A stretch of DNA of 12,014 nucleotides from assembly GCA_007117185.1 (NCBI GenBank), contig SKHA01000078.1, forward strand, positions 1-12,014, read 5' to 3'. This document shows, piece after piece, positions 1 through 7,337 of the stretch. Source of the DNA: Spirochaeta sp. GTDB taxonomy: Bacteria; Spirochaetota; Spirochaetia; DSM-27196; Alkalispirochaetaceae. The notes under the pieces were generated by a model, which was not told where the DNA came from, ran no database searches, and saw only the letters and a list, made by a program, of their open reading frames with translations. The position numbers and the translations under genes were made by a program. Numbering within the stretch: the first letter of the stretch is position 1; each line of letters begins with the position of its first letter.

Positions 1-791
1 AATCTGCATCCCTGGGGACAGCCACGCATGATCTCGACTACACCGTGATCTTGAATTACCGGAATTGAAGGGAGAGGAAAGCCGGCACCGTAGACCGTCC
101 CCATATCGTCACGGGTAAAGTCCCGCCATATGGCCCGGCGCACAGCTGTCTTCCGCTGGGAATGCCAGACAGCTGGATGGCTGTGCACGTACTGCAGCAT
201 CTCGTTACGGGAACGACCGTCCCGTTTCATTACCGAGAGGGTCTCAGCCAGAGTGGAAAACTCCCCCTCTCCCTCACCGATGAAGACGGCATCCAGAAAG
301 TTCCCGTACGGTATGGGATTGGTCAATCCGGGACCTCCGGCGATAACCAGAGGATCGTGTTCCGACCGCTCAGCCGCCAGAACGGGGATATTTCCGAGAT
401 CCAGAATGGTCAGCATGTTGGTGGCCAGAAGCTCGTAGGCAAAGGTGAACGCCACCAGATCGCACTCCCGCAACGGGGTCTTCGACTCCAGGGTATACAG
501 GGGGACGTCCCGATCCCGCAGAACCTGTTCGAAGTCTTCAGCAGGGGAAAAGACTCGTTCCGCCGCAACCCCTGGCAGGCGGTTCAACTGCCCGTAGAGA
601 ATCTTCAGGGCCGTGTTGGACATCCCGATCTCATAGACGTCAGGAAACGAGAGCGCCACGCGGTAGAGGTGGGAGCCATCCTTCACGATACTGCCCGCTT
701 CGCCACCGAGGTACCGCCCCGGCTGCTCCACGTCATTCAAATCGCGAAAGAGGACACTGAGAAGCTCCTTCGGGTCTGGGGTATCACTCAA
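1..791 (-). CDS. B12-binding radical SAM protein (TIGR03960-like), partial at 3' end
   Basis: I read 263 codons of an open frame that continues past the left edge. The visible part has the look of the N-terminal cobalamin-binding-like region of the TIGR03960 family: a conserved FPDVYEIGMSN segment near residues 49-59, a Rossmann-like stretch with VIAGGPGLTNP around 150-160, and a VFIGEGEGE motif shortly after. It ends in EIMRGCPQGC, the start of the radical SAM CxxxCxxC cluster motif (Cys258 and Cys262; the third Cys is outside). Such proteins bind a 4Fe-4S cluster and SAM; the substrate of this family is not known to me. The start chosen is TTG at 791-789, which overlaps the rodA stop as TTGA and has a weak AGG about 8 bases upstream; no ATG or GTG lies close upstream in frame. 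In many bacteria this gene follows rodA or mre genes and precedes a DUF2344 gene and rng, so those may lie beyond the edge (inference). Confidence 0.85.
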   Translation of the reverse strand, partial: MSDTPDPKELLSVLFRDLNDVEQPGRYLGGEAGSIVKDGSHLYRVALSFPDVYEIGMSNTALKILYGQLNRLPGVAAERVFSPAEDFEQVLRDRDVPLYTLESKTPLRECDLVAFTFAYELLATNMLTILDLGNIPVLAAERSEHDPLVIAGGPGLTNPIPYGNFLDAVFIGEGEGEFSTLAETLSVMKRDGRSRNEMLQYVHSHPAVWHSQRKTAVRRAIWRDFTRDDMGTVYGAGFPLPSIPVIQDHGVVEIMRGCPQGCR

Positions 792-2107
792 TACTGATAC
801 CTGTGCTGGTAGACGCTCATCACCAGTCCGAGACCGATCAACGCGGTCCACACCGATGACCCACCGAAGGAGAGCAGCAGTAGAGGCAGACCGGTGACGG
901 GCATCATCCCGATGGTCATCCCGATGTTGATGGTGAAGTGCACCACGAACAGTGCCAGAACTCCCGCTACCAGGAACGCCGCGAAATGCTCTCGAGCGGA
1001 GACCATCACGTAGAGACTACGTACAAAAATGACTACGAAGAGTGCAAAGACCAGCAGCACTCCAAGAAATCCCCATTCCTCTGCCAGGATAGAGAAAATG
1101 AAATCGGTGCTTTGGGCGGGAAGGTACTGGAAATGACTCTGCGTCCCCTGCAGGTATCCCTTCCCGGCGACACCACCTGAGCCGATGGCCGTGATGGACT
1201 GAATGATGTTCCACCCTGCTCCCTGGGGATCAATGTACGGATCCACAAAAACCACCAGACGCATTATCTGATAGTCCCGAAGGAAACGCCGGGCTGCAAA
1301 TGCCATCGGTGTGGCAATAACAACAACGGCCAGACTGTAGAGGATCCACCCGAACACAGGGCGCCGCGTGGCATACAGACCGATTCCCGCCAGCAGACCC
1401 GCCAGCCCGACCCCTGCCAGGAGAAACTGGAGTGCCCGCAGATCCGTCAGTACTCCGACCGCCGGCAGGGCCCGATGCGACAGGTGTTCCTGCCAGAATG
1501 GAATAACCGTGAACAGGAGAAACAACAGCCCGGTAGCCACCAGAAACCCGATATGCGCCGGGCGAGCACCGGAAAAGAACGCCACAACCAGAAAGATCGG
1601 GATATAGACCATCGCCGACCCGAGGTCAGGCTGGAGCAGCACCAGCATTGTTGGCAGCAAGGTCAACCCCAGTCCACCAAGGAAGACCACCAGGCTCCGG
1701 GCCCTGCCCAGGCGATTACTGTAGTACCGCGCCAGAAGAATCAACAGGGCAATCTTCATGAACTCCGAGGGCTGCCCTCCAAATCCGGCGATGCCGATCC
1801 AGCGCCGCGCTCCGTTGACAATTCGACCGAACATCAACGTGAGGATGAGAAGTACGATCATCATCAGATACAGAAGGACCGCTGTACGTTCGAAGATTCG
1901 ATAGTCAGTGAACGTGATGAGAAACATGATGACCAGACCGGTGGATGCCCAGAGAATCTGCCGCAGGTACTCGGTGCTGACCACCTGACCGGTAGCGGCA
2001 ACACCGCTTGAGAATATGAACATGATACCGATTACCAGAAGAGATATCGCCGAGAAGGCAATATAGAGATCCAACTCAAATATCGAACGGGATCGAACCA
2101 TCGCCAT
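788..2107 (-). CDS. rodA: RodA, SEDS peptidoglycan glycosyltransferase of the elongasome
   Basis: A 439-residue polytopic membrane protein that polymerises lipid II into glycan strands during side-wall growth, working with PBP2. Family signatures seen: NGARRWI (98-104), QPSEFMK (112-118), QPDLGSA (159-165), the DPYIDPQGAGWN loop (289-300) followed by IIQS, which carries the catalytic aspartate region of SEDS proteins, TDFIFSILAEEWG (334-346), and a C-terminal NIGM...LPLLLLSFGGSS block (394-418). It is longer than E. coli RodA (about 370). The extra length sits between QPDLGSA and the catalytic loop, where two additional hydrophobic segments (about 225-245 and 251-270) are visible, suggesting 12 rather than 10 membrane helices. 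The start is an ATG 12 bases after the mrdA stop, with a GGGGGA ribosome site in the gap; a second in-frame ATG two codons later is an alternative. RodA rather than FtsW is indicated by the mre/mrdA context. Confidence 0.96.
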   Translation of the reverse strand: MAMVRSRSIFELDLYIAFSAISLLVIGIMFIFSSGVAATGQVVSTEYLRQILWASTGLVIMFLITFTDYRIFERTAVLLYLMMIVLLILTLMFGRIVNGARRWIGIAGFGGQPSEFMKIALLILLARYYSNRLGRARSLVVFLGGLGLTLLPTMLVLLQPDLGSAMVYIPIFLVVAFFSGARPAHIGFLVATGLLFLLFTVIPFWQEHLSHRALPAVGVLTDLRALQFLLAGVGLAGLLAGIGLYATRRPVFGWILYSLAVVVIATPMAFAARRFLRDYQIMRLVVFVDPYIDPQGAGWNIIQSITAIGSGGVAGKGYLQGTQSHFQYLPAQSTDFIFSILAEEWGFLGVLLVFALFVVIFVRSLYVMVSAREHFAAFLVAGVLALFVVHFTINIGMTIGMMPVTGLPLLLLSFGGSSVWTALIGLGLVMSVYQHRYQY

Positions 2108-2119
2108 CTGCCTGTCCCC

Positions 2120-3973
2120 CTACATGTACCAGAGCCACCGCGGTCCCCGTCGGAGATCAGCGACGGCGGCGTCATAATCCAGGTCGCGGAAGTATCCGTG
2201 CAGGATAATGTTTGCCGCTTTCGGCGCCCACCATTCCCACTCGTTCACCGCATCCACCATAACCACAAGAACGATCTGCTCTGAGCGCGGAACGTGATCC
2301 CCGTATGGAGCGTACGCTACAAACCAGCTGTGAAACTGGCCCTCAACGCCAATCTGGCCGGTGCCGGTCTTGCCAGCGCTTTCCACTGCCGAGGTCGTGA
2401 TAACCACTTCAGCGGTTCCGTCAGTCAGAACGCCCCGAAGGTGCTCCCGGACGGTACGGAGTATTTCCGGATCAATGCCGGATTCGCGAACCACCACCGG
2501 CTGATTCCGTTGCAGAATTCCCCCGGTAACGGGATTTCGGACCTCCCGCAGAACCTGAGGCTGATACACTGTCCCACCGTTAACGATCGTCGAAAGCATT
2601 ACAGCCATCTGTAGCGGAGTGACCTGCAGGTATCCCTGGCCAATTGACATATTCACGGTGTCGCCACCAACCCAGCGCTGATTGAGAGCCTGTTCTTTCC
2701 ACGCCGGAGACGGTACCAACCCCTCGACCTCTCCCCCCAGATCAATTCCGGTGCGCGTACCCAGCCCCAGACGAAAGGAATAGTCGATGATCTGGTCTAC
2801 CGAAAGATGCTGAGCTCCCATGGTGTAATAGTACACATTGCAGGACTGGGCGAGTGCTCCGGCAAGATTCATCTGTCCGTGACCGTATTCCAGCCAGTCG
2901 TTGAATACCCGGTTGCCGAAGGGAAAGGTACCGGTACAGAGGATCTCCTCTGTCGGTGAGAACGCGTTTTCACCGAGAACAGCGGCGCTCATGACGATCT
3001 TGAAGGTGGAAGCGGGAGACGCTGCCGCCTGGGTTGGCCGGTTAAGAAAGGGGGCTCGCCGGTCCAGGGAGAGAGCCCGAATAGCCTGTTGTCCATCCGG
3101 GCCGGCGAACGCATTGGGATTGAAACGTGGATACGTGACCATAGCCAGCACTTCTCCGGTACCAGGGCGCATCGCCACCACCGATCCAATTCTGCTGCCC
3201 AGAGCCTGGCTGGCAAGGTCCTGAAGCCTGCGGTCCAGCGTAAGCACCAGATCGTCACCCTGCTCCGGGGCCACCAGACGCTGATCCTCTCCGACGTAAC
3301 GACCACGGGCGTCCACTACCCGGAAGCGACGCCCATCGGTACCACGCAGCAACTGGTCATAGCGCTGCTCCACCCCGCTCTTCCCAAGAATACTTGTAGC
3401 AGTGTACCCCTCGTTGAAGAGTATCTGCAGCTCCTGCGGGGTAATATCGCCGACGTATCCCAGAACGTTGGATAGCAGCGCCCCGTCCGGATAGATCCGT
3501 TCGGGCTTGCTGTACCAGGAGACCCCGGGAAGTCGGTCTATCCGCTCGGCGACACCGTTTATCTGCGCCAGAGTCAGACCGCTGGCGATCTCCACCGGCT
3601 GAAAACTGCCCCGTCGGGTACTGCGCAGGCGTGCGTCGATCCCTCCCCGGTCACGGCCAAGAAGCTCCGCCAGGAGGGTTACCACCTCGTCCTGCTGCCC
3701 TGCAGGGATATCTGCGGCTACCAGGGTCAGAGCGAAGGATGTGCGGTTGGTGGCCACCGGTTCCTGCACGGTGCGGTCGTAAATCAAACCTCGTTGCGCA
3801 AAGACCGGCTCGACCCGCTGTACTGTCTGTCGGGCCCGCAGCTCGTATAGCGACCCCTCCAGCACCTGCATTTGGAACACCCGCCAAAGGTATACCAGAA
3901 CGATGACCGCCATCGCCGCAACCACAAAGGCGAGACGGGTCATTTCGATAGCTGGTTTACGCTGGACGCTCAA
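2120..3973 (-). CDS. mrdA: Penicillin-binding protein 2 (MrdA), elongasome DD-transpeptidase
   Basis: A 617-residue class B PBP that cross-links peptidoglycan in the periplasm as RodA's partner. It has a single N-terminal membrane anchor (about 13-34), a dimerisation/pedestal domain beginning with the RGLIYDR motif (61-67), and a transpeptidase domain from about 240. Active-site motifs are present: S322-T-F-K325 with the nucleophilic serine, S377-C-N379, and K535-T-G-T538. The residue before the nucleophile is Ala (PASTFK) where PBP2 proteins usually have Gly (PGSTxK). Length is close to E. coli PBP2 (633). The start is TTG at 3973-3971, overlapping the mreD stop in the sequence TTGA; a strong AAGGAAGG Shine-Dalgarno at 3985-3978 supports it. 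The stop TAG lies 12 bases before rodA, so the two partners are co-transcribed. FtsI is a less likely alternative given the neighbours. Confidence 0.96.
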   Translation of the reverse strand: MSVQRKPAIEMTRLAFVVAAMAVIVLVYLWRVFQMQVLEGSLYELRARQTVQRVEPVFAQRGLIYDRTVQEPVATNRTSFALTLVAADIPAGQQDEVVTLLAELLGRDRGGIDARLRSTRRGSFQPVEIASGLTLAQINGVAERIDRLPGVSWYSKPERIYPDGALLSNVLGYVGDITPQELQILFNEGYTATSILGKSGVEQRYDQLLRGTDGRRFRVVDARGRYVGEDQRLVAPEQGDDLVLTLDRRLQDLASQALGSRIGSVVAMRPGTGEVLAMVTYPRFNPNAFAGPDGQQAIRALSLDRRAPFLNRPTQAAASPASTFKIVMSAAVLGENAFSPTEEILCTGTFPFGNRVFNDWLEYGHGQMNLAGALAQSCNVYYYTMGAQHLSVDQIIDYSFRLGLGTRTGIDLGGEVEGLVPSPAWKEQALNQRWVGGDTVNMSIGQGYLQVTPLQMAVMLSTIVNGGTVYQPQVLREVRNPVTGGILQRNQPVVVRESGIDPEILRTVREHLRGVLTDGTAEVVITTSAVESAGKTGTGQIGVEGQFHSWFVAYAPYGDHVPRSEQIVLVVMVDAVNEWEWWAPKAANIILHGYFRDLDYDAAVADLRRGPRWLWYM

Positions 3974-4464
3974 CGAACCTTCCTTGAAATGTCGCCGTAG
4001 ATCCGCTCCAGAACGAGGAAAAATACCGGAGCAATGACCAGAGTGATAGCCCCATGGATCAGAGCATGGCTGCTGACAAGTCGGGCAAGAACCGCGTCAA
4101 GGGAAAAGAGCCCCGCCAGCAGTAGTGCCAGAGACCAGCGCACAACTAGAGCAAGCAGGGTGAGGAGCAGCGGCGTAAGCAGCGCGTCCCCGGACATAGC
4201 TCCCCGGGTCAAGCCGGTTATTCCCCCGTGACCAAGGCGCACAAGCGCGTGAAAACCCGGCGGGGAGATGCTTAACGCATCCTCTATCAGCCCGGTGATG
4301 AAACCGGTGACCTGTCCCCGCTGCGTCCCGGTTTGACTGGCAACCCAGGTAAGGACGATAAGAACGAAGTCCGGTCTGGCGCCAAACACCTGAAAGTCTG
4401 ACAACCACGTCGCTTCCAGGAGTGCGAAAAGGGCAACGGGAATGAATAACAACAGGTGAATCAT
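3970..4464 (-). CDS. mreD: MreD, rod-shape-determining membrane protein
   Basis: A 164-residue very hydrophobic protein with about five membrane segments (roughly 2-20, 32-45, 50-66, 92-120 and 137-155) and little soluble mass. MreD sequences are poorly conserved, so the call rests on size, topology, an ARPDFVLIVL segment after the first helix (29-38, like the P-D-hydrophobic stretch common in MreD) and its position between mreC and mrdA. MreD is thought to help anchor MreC and tune PBP2 activity in the elongasome. The ATG at 4464-4462 shares one base with the mreC stop (TGATG), and its own stop shares three bases with the TTG start of mrdA, so translation is probably coupled on both sides. 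Confidence 0.9.
   Translation of the reverse strand: MIHLLLFIPVALFALLEATWLSDFQVFGARPDFVLIVLTWVASQTGTQRGQVTGFITGLIEDALSISPPGFHALVRLGHGGITGLTRGAMSGDALLTPLLLTLLALVVRWSLALLLAGLFSLDAVLARLVSSHALIHGAITLVIAPVFFLVLERIYGDISRKVR
3978..3985 (-). promoter_or_regulatory. Ribosome binding site that fixes the TTG start of mrdA
   Basis: AAGGAAGG on the minus strand sits inside the last codons of mreD, 4 bases before the TTG at 3973. No ATG or GTG in frame lies at a matching distance, so this site is the main reason to accept TTG. Confidence 0.75.
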
Positions 4465-5294
4465 CAGCGTCCCGTCCCGACAAGTACAAAGACGTACTCA
4501 AGTCTGGAGAAATCGATCGCAGACTGGACGTAGATCGTGAGGGCCGGTTCAAATGAGGGCGCAGTCACCCGTTCGACCCGCCCCAGGGGAATTCCCGGTG
4601 GAAAGAGGGAGTTCAGGCCGCTGGTAACCACAAGATCCTGATAGCGGATCCGATCCCGTGCTCCTCGCGGTACATAGTTCATCACCAGGTTATCAAAACG
4701 GTTGCCACTGCCGCGGATGAGCCCTTCATGACGGGAGTCCTCCAGCCTGCCAGAGACGTAAGACGTTGCGGAGAACACCGGCATAATCACCGCCGTTCCA
4801 CCGGAGACCGTCTCGATCCTCCCGACGAATCCCTGCCGGCCCTCACTATAGGCCACCACCGTCTGATCGCGCGCCACTCCATGACGAGTGCCCCGGTTGA
4901 TCGTCAGCGAGTCAAAGAGAGCCCCGCCCTCCCGGGCGATCACCCGCGCCGCCACCACCGGTTGTTCCGCCCTGGCTGCAAAGTCAAGCAACTCCCGTAT
5001 CCGCCGGTTTTCCGCTTCCAGCACGATAAGATCGCTTTCAAGGTTGCGAAACCGCTCCAGCTCCCGCAGCAGATTCTCGTGATCCTCCCGAAGCTCCTGC
5101 AGTTCCGCGACGGACCGGAACGTGCCTGCAACTCCCCGGCCTACCGCGCCGAACGCCTGCTGGAACCCCGAAACAGTTCCCCGCAGCGCTGCATCAAGGC
5201 GCAGGACAGACTCCTGGGCACTCACCGTGATGAGTATCAATCCGAGAATTGTCAGAACAACTGTGGTAAGGGCAGTAGTTTGGGACTCCCTCAT
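4464..5294 (-). CDS. mreC: MreC, rod-shape-determining periplasmic scaffold
   Basis: A 276-residue protein with a short cytoplasmic start, one membrane helix (about 7-26), a heptad-like coiled coil (about 62-105) and a beta-rich domain from about 113. Typical MreC elements seen: an INRGTRHGV stretch (about 134-142), VGRIETVS (about 156-163), and DLVVTSGLNSLFPPGIPLG close to the end of the beta domain. MreC binds and activates PBP2 and connects it to MreD and MreB. Length is in the family range. The ATG begins 3 bases after the mreB TAG; the ribosome site is weak (ATAGGT immediately upstream), suggesting re-initiation by ribosomes finishing mreB. The stop overlaps the mreD start by one base. 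Confidence 0.95.
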   Translation of the reverse strand: MRESQTTALTTVVLTILGLILITVSAQESVLRLDAALRGTVSGFQQAFGAVGRGVAGTFRSVAELQELREDHENLLRELERFRNLESDLIVLEAENRRIRELLDFAARAEQPVVAARVIAREGGALFDSLTINRGTRHGVARDQTVVAYSEGRQGFVGRIETVSGGTAVIMPVFSATSYVSGRLEDSRHEGLIRGSGNRFDNLVMNYVPRGARDRIRYQDLVVTSGLNSLFPPGIPLGRVERVTAPSFEPALTIYVQSAIDFSRLEYVFVLVGTGR

Positions 5295-5297
5295 TAC

Positions 5298-6335
5298 CTA
5301 TCGTGACCGGCGATCAAAGCTGTCGTATCTGATGTTTTTGTCGTAGTCGAAATACATCCCTGCGCCGATGGCAACACAGTTCATCGGATCTTCCGCACGA
5401 AACACCGGCACCCCTGTCTCGTTGGAGATGAGAACATCGAATCCTTTCAGCATGGATCCACCTCCGGTAAGAACGATACCCCGTTCAACAATATCGGCGG
5501 CCAGTTCCGGCGGTGTCTGTCCCAGGGTTCGTTTTATCTCTTCAACGATCGCGTTGATCGGTTCCTGCAGTGCATCCCGCACTTCCACGCTGTCGATCTC
5601 AAGGCGCCGGGGCAGACCGGTGATGGCGTCCGTCCCCTTGATTTCCATCTTTTCGATTTTTTTGTCAGCTGTGGCATTGCCGATCCGCTTTTTAAGCTCT
5701 TCGGCGGTACCTTCTCCAATGATCAGGTTGTGGACGGTCCGAACATGCTTGATGATCGCCTCATCAAACTCGTCTCCGCCAAGGCGGATCGCGTTGGTGA
5801 CGACCATGCCTCCCAGAGAAATCACCGATATTTCGCTGGTACCACCGCCGATGTCGCAAATCATGTGGCCTGCCGGCTCGAAGATGGGGATGTTGGCACC
5901 AATCGCCGCGGCAAGAGATTCATCAATGACGCGAACTTCCCTGGCGCCAGCTTTTTCGGCGCTCTCTATTACCGCGCGCTTTTCCACATCGGTAATGCAG
6001 GACGGAACGCCGATGACCATACGAGGTTTGACAAACCAGCGACGCTGCAGAACTTTGGAGATGAAGTAACGAATCATCTTCTCTGTCGTCTCAAGATCGG
6101 CAATAACGCCATCCCGCAACGGTCTGATCGCGATGATGTCACCGGGGGTCTTCCAGAGCATCCGTTTTGCCTCTTCTCCAACAGCGACCACTTTTTTGGT
6201 ACCCCGTTCCACCGCAACCACGGATGGTTCACTGGCGACGATGCCTTTGCCGCGGATGTACACCAGGGTGTTGCATGTCCCCAAATCAATACCAATATCA
6301 GTTGAGAAAGCGTTCAGAAAACTCTTGTTGCCCAT
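5298..6335 (-). CDS. mreB: MreB, actin-like cell-shape protein
   Basis: A 345-residue cytoplasmic actin homologue that forms membrane-associated filaments directing the elongasome. Nucleotide-binding signatures are clear: phosphate-1 motif DIGIDLGTCNTLVY (13-26), the conserved VIGVPSCITDVEKRA segment (107-121), phosphate-2 motif DIGGGTSEI (161-169) and the adenosine motif GIVLTGGGSML (286-296). Residue 21 is Cys, where many MreB proteins have Ala in IDLGTANT. Length is standard. The ATG at 6335-6333 is supported by a strong GGGAGGGG Shine-Dalgarno at 6352-6345, 9 bases upstream. It follows the TPR gene by 29 bases and precedes mreC by 3, so it opens the classical mreBCD-mrdA-rodA cluster. Confidence 0.98.
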   Translation of the reverse strand: MGNKSFLNAFSTDIGIDLGTCNTLVYIRGKGIVASEPSVVAVERGTKKVVAVGEEAKRMLWKTPGDIIAIRPLRDGVIADLETTEKMIRYFISKVLQRRWFVKPRMVIGVPSCITDVEKRAVIESAEKAGAREVRVIDESLAAAIGANIPIFEPAGHMICDIGGGTSEISVISLGGMVVTNAIRLGGDEFDEAIIKHVRTVHNLIIGEGTAEELKKRIGNATADKKIEKMEIKGTDAITGLPRRLEIDSVEVRDALQEPINAIVEEIKRTLGQTPPELAADIVERGIVLTGGGSMLKGFDVLISNETGVPVFRAEDPMNCVAIGAGMYFDYDKNIRYDSFDRRSR

Positions 6336-6344
6336 TCGTTCAGA

Positions 6345-6352
6345 CCCCTCCC
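6345..6352 (-). promoter_or_regulatory. Strong ribosome binding site of mreB
   Basis: The sequence GGGAGGGG (minus strand) lies 9 bases before the mreB ATG within the 29-base gap after the TPR gene. It is among the best Shine-Dalgarno matches in the window, consistent with MreB being made in excess over MreC, whose site is weak. The level of expression is inferred. Confidence 0.75.
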
Positions 6353-6364
6353 GAGGTGGTGTGG

Positions 6365-7315
6365 CTAATACTCCTGCAAACGTTGAAAAGATTCAATATG
6401 ATTCGGGTTCAGACGAAGAGCTTCCCGCCACTCAAACCGCGCCCTGTCGCCGCGATCCATGGCCAGGTGTGTCTCTCCCATCTGAAATCGAGCCTCCGCG
6501 GACGTGTCATTTACGGTGAAAACCCGTTCGAAGACCTGCAGAGCTTCCTCGTTGCGCCCCTGCGCCCGGTACGAACGCCCCAGTGAGAGAAGCCCGTGCT
6601 GCAGAAGCGTCACGTCAGCCGTCTGGTCGGTCACCGCCACCAGCAGCGCATCCGCCTGGCCATAGCTTCCCTGCAGAATCAGCAGATCCGCAAGGCTCAG
6701 TCGATGTATGTCCTCGCCGGCCATATCCACAGCTTCGCGGAAATAGCGTATCGCCTCGGCCACCTCACCGTTCTCCCGGTACGCCAGTGCCAGATACTCC
6801 AGCAGATCCAGCTGTTCTATCCCGGCCATACGTGCCCGGTGTAACTCTTCGATGGCGGCGCCATAGAAGAACGCACCTCGGTGAAAGTAGGCCTTTCCCA
6901 GGACATACCGCACCTGCGGCTCCAGTTGGGGTGCCGTGAGCAGCAATACCCTCCTGAGATCCTGTACCGATTCTACAAGCTTCTCCTGGACCTCTTCCGG
7001 TTGCACCAGGTCCATGGCGATATAGAATCGGGCGAGCCCCCTCAGAGTCATGGAGACGTCATCCATGGGATAGCGGGCAAGATGGACGGTAGTGGTCTCT
7101 TCAACCTGATGATACTGCCGATCCTGCCAGAGCTGAATCGCATCAAGTGACCGCTCAGTCTCCACAATAGGGATTATCGGCGTTCGTGAGCGAAAGACGA
7201 GAACTCCCGCCGTGCCTGCCAGCGCCGCAAGAACCCCAACCGCCAGTACGGTGACGAAGCGACGCCCATGATATTTTCTTCGACGACTGGAGCCGCCACT
7301 GCTTCTATCTAACAT
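6365..7315 (-). CDS. Membrane-anchored TPR repeat protein, elongasome-linked by position
   Basis: A 316-residue protein with a short basic N-terminus (SRRRKYHGRR, 10-19), one membrane helix (about 20-41) and a tail made of helical repeats. Recognisable TPR-type pairs occur at about 133-165, 170-200, 237-269 and 272-304, with weaker ones near 85-120 and 203-230; residues such as LALAYRENGEVAEAIRYF and GRSYRAQGRNEEAL fit the consensus. By the positive-inside rule the repeats should face the periplasm. It has no catalytic motif I can see. The ATG has an AGGAG site at 7326-7322, 6 bases upstream. It begins 22 bases after the 3' end of rnpB and ends 29 bases before mreB, so it is probably made with the mre genes and could scaffold them; that role is inference from context and TPR domains only. 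I do not recognise a named family. Confidence 0.87.
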   Translation of the reverse strand: MLDRSSGGSSRRRKYHGRRFVTVLAVGVLAALAGTAGVLVFRSRTPIIPIVETERSLDAIQLWQDRQYHQVEETTTVHLARYPMDDVSMTLRGLARFYIAMDLVQPEEVQEKLVESVQDLRRVLLLTAPQLEPQVRYVLGKAYFHRGAFFYGAAIEELHRARMAGIEQLDLLEYLALAYRENGEVAEAIRYFREAVDMAGEDIHRLSLADLLILQGSYGQADALLVAVTDQTADVTLLQHGLLSLGRSYRAQGRNEEALQVFERVFTVNDTSAEARFQMGETHLAMDRGDRARFEWREALRLNPNHIESFQRLQEY

Positions 7316-7321
7316 TCAAGG

Positions 7322-7326
7322 CTCCT
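7322..7326 (-). promoter_or_regulatory. Ribosome binding site of the TPR gene
   Basis: AGGAG on the minus strand, 6 bases before the ATG at 7315. It lies in the 22-base spacer after rnpB. It decides the start and shows that the TPR message can be translated even if rnpB is cut away upstream. Confidence 0.75.
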
Positions 7327-7337
7327 GCAACAACTGC

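Noticed and set aside
162..797. 211-codon open frame on the plus strand
   Set aside because: It is antisense to the radical SAM gene, whose protein sequence is clearly conserved; the plus-strand product shows no family features.
5368..6069. 233-codon Ser/Thr/Pro-rich frame on the plus strand
   Set aside because: Antisense shadow of mreB with low-complexity composition and no support.
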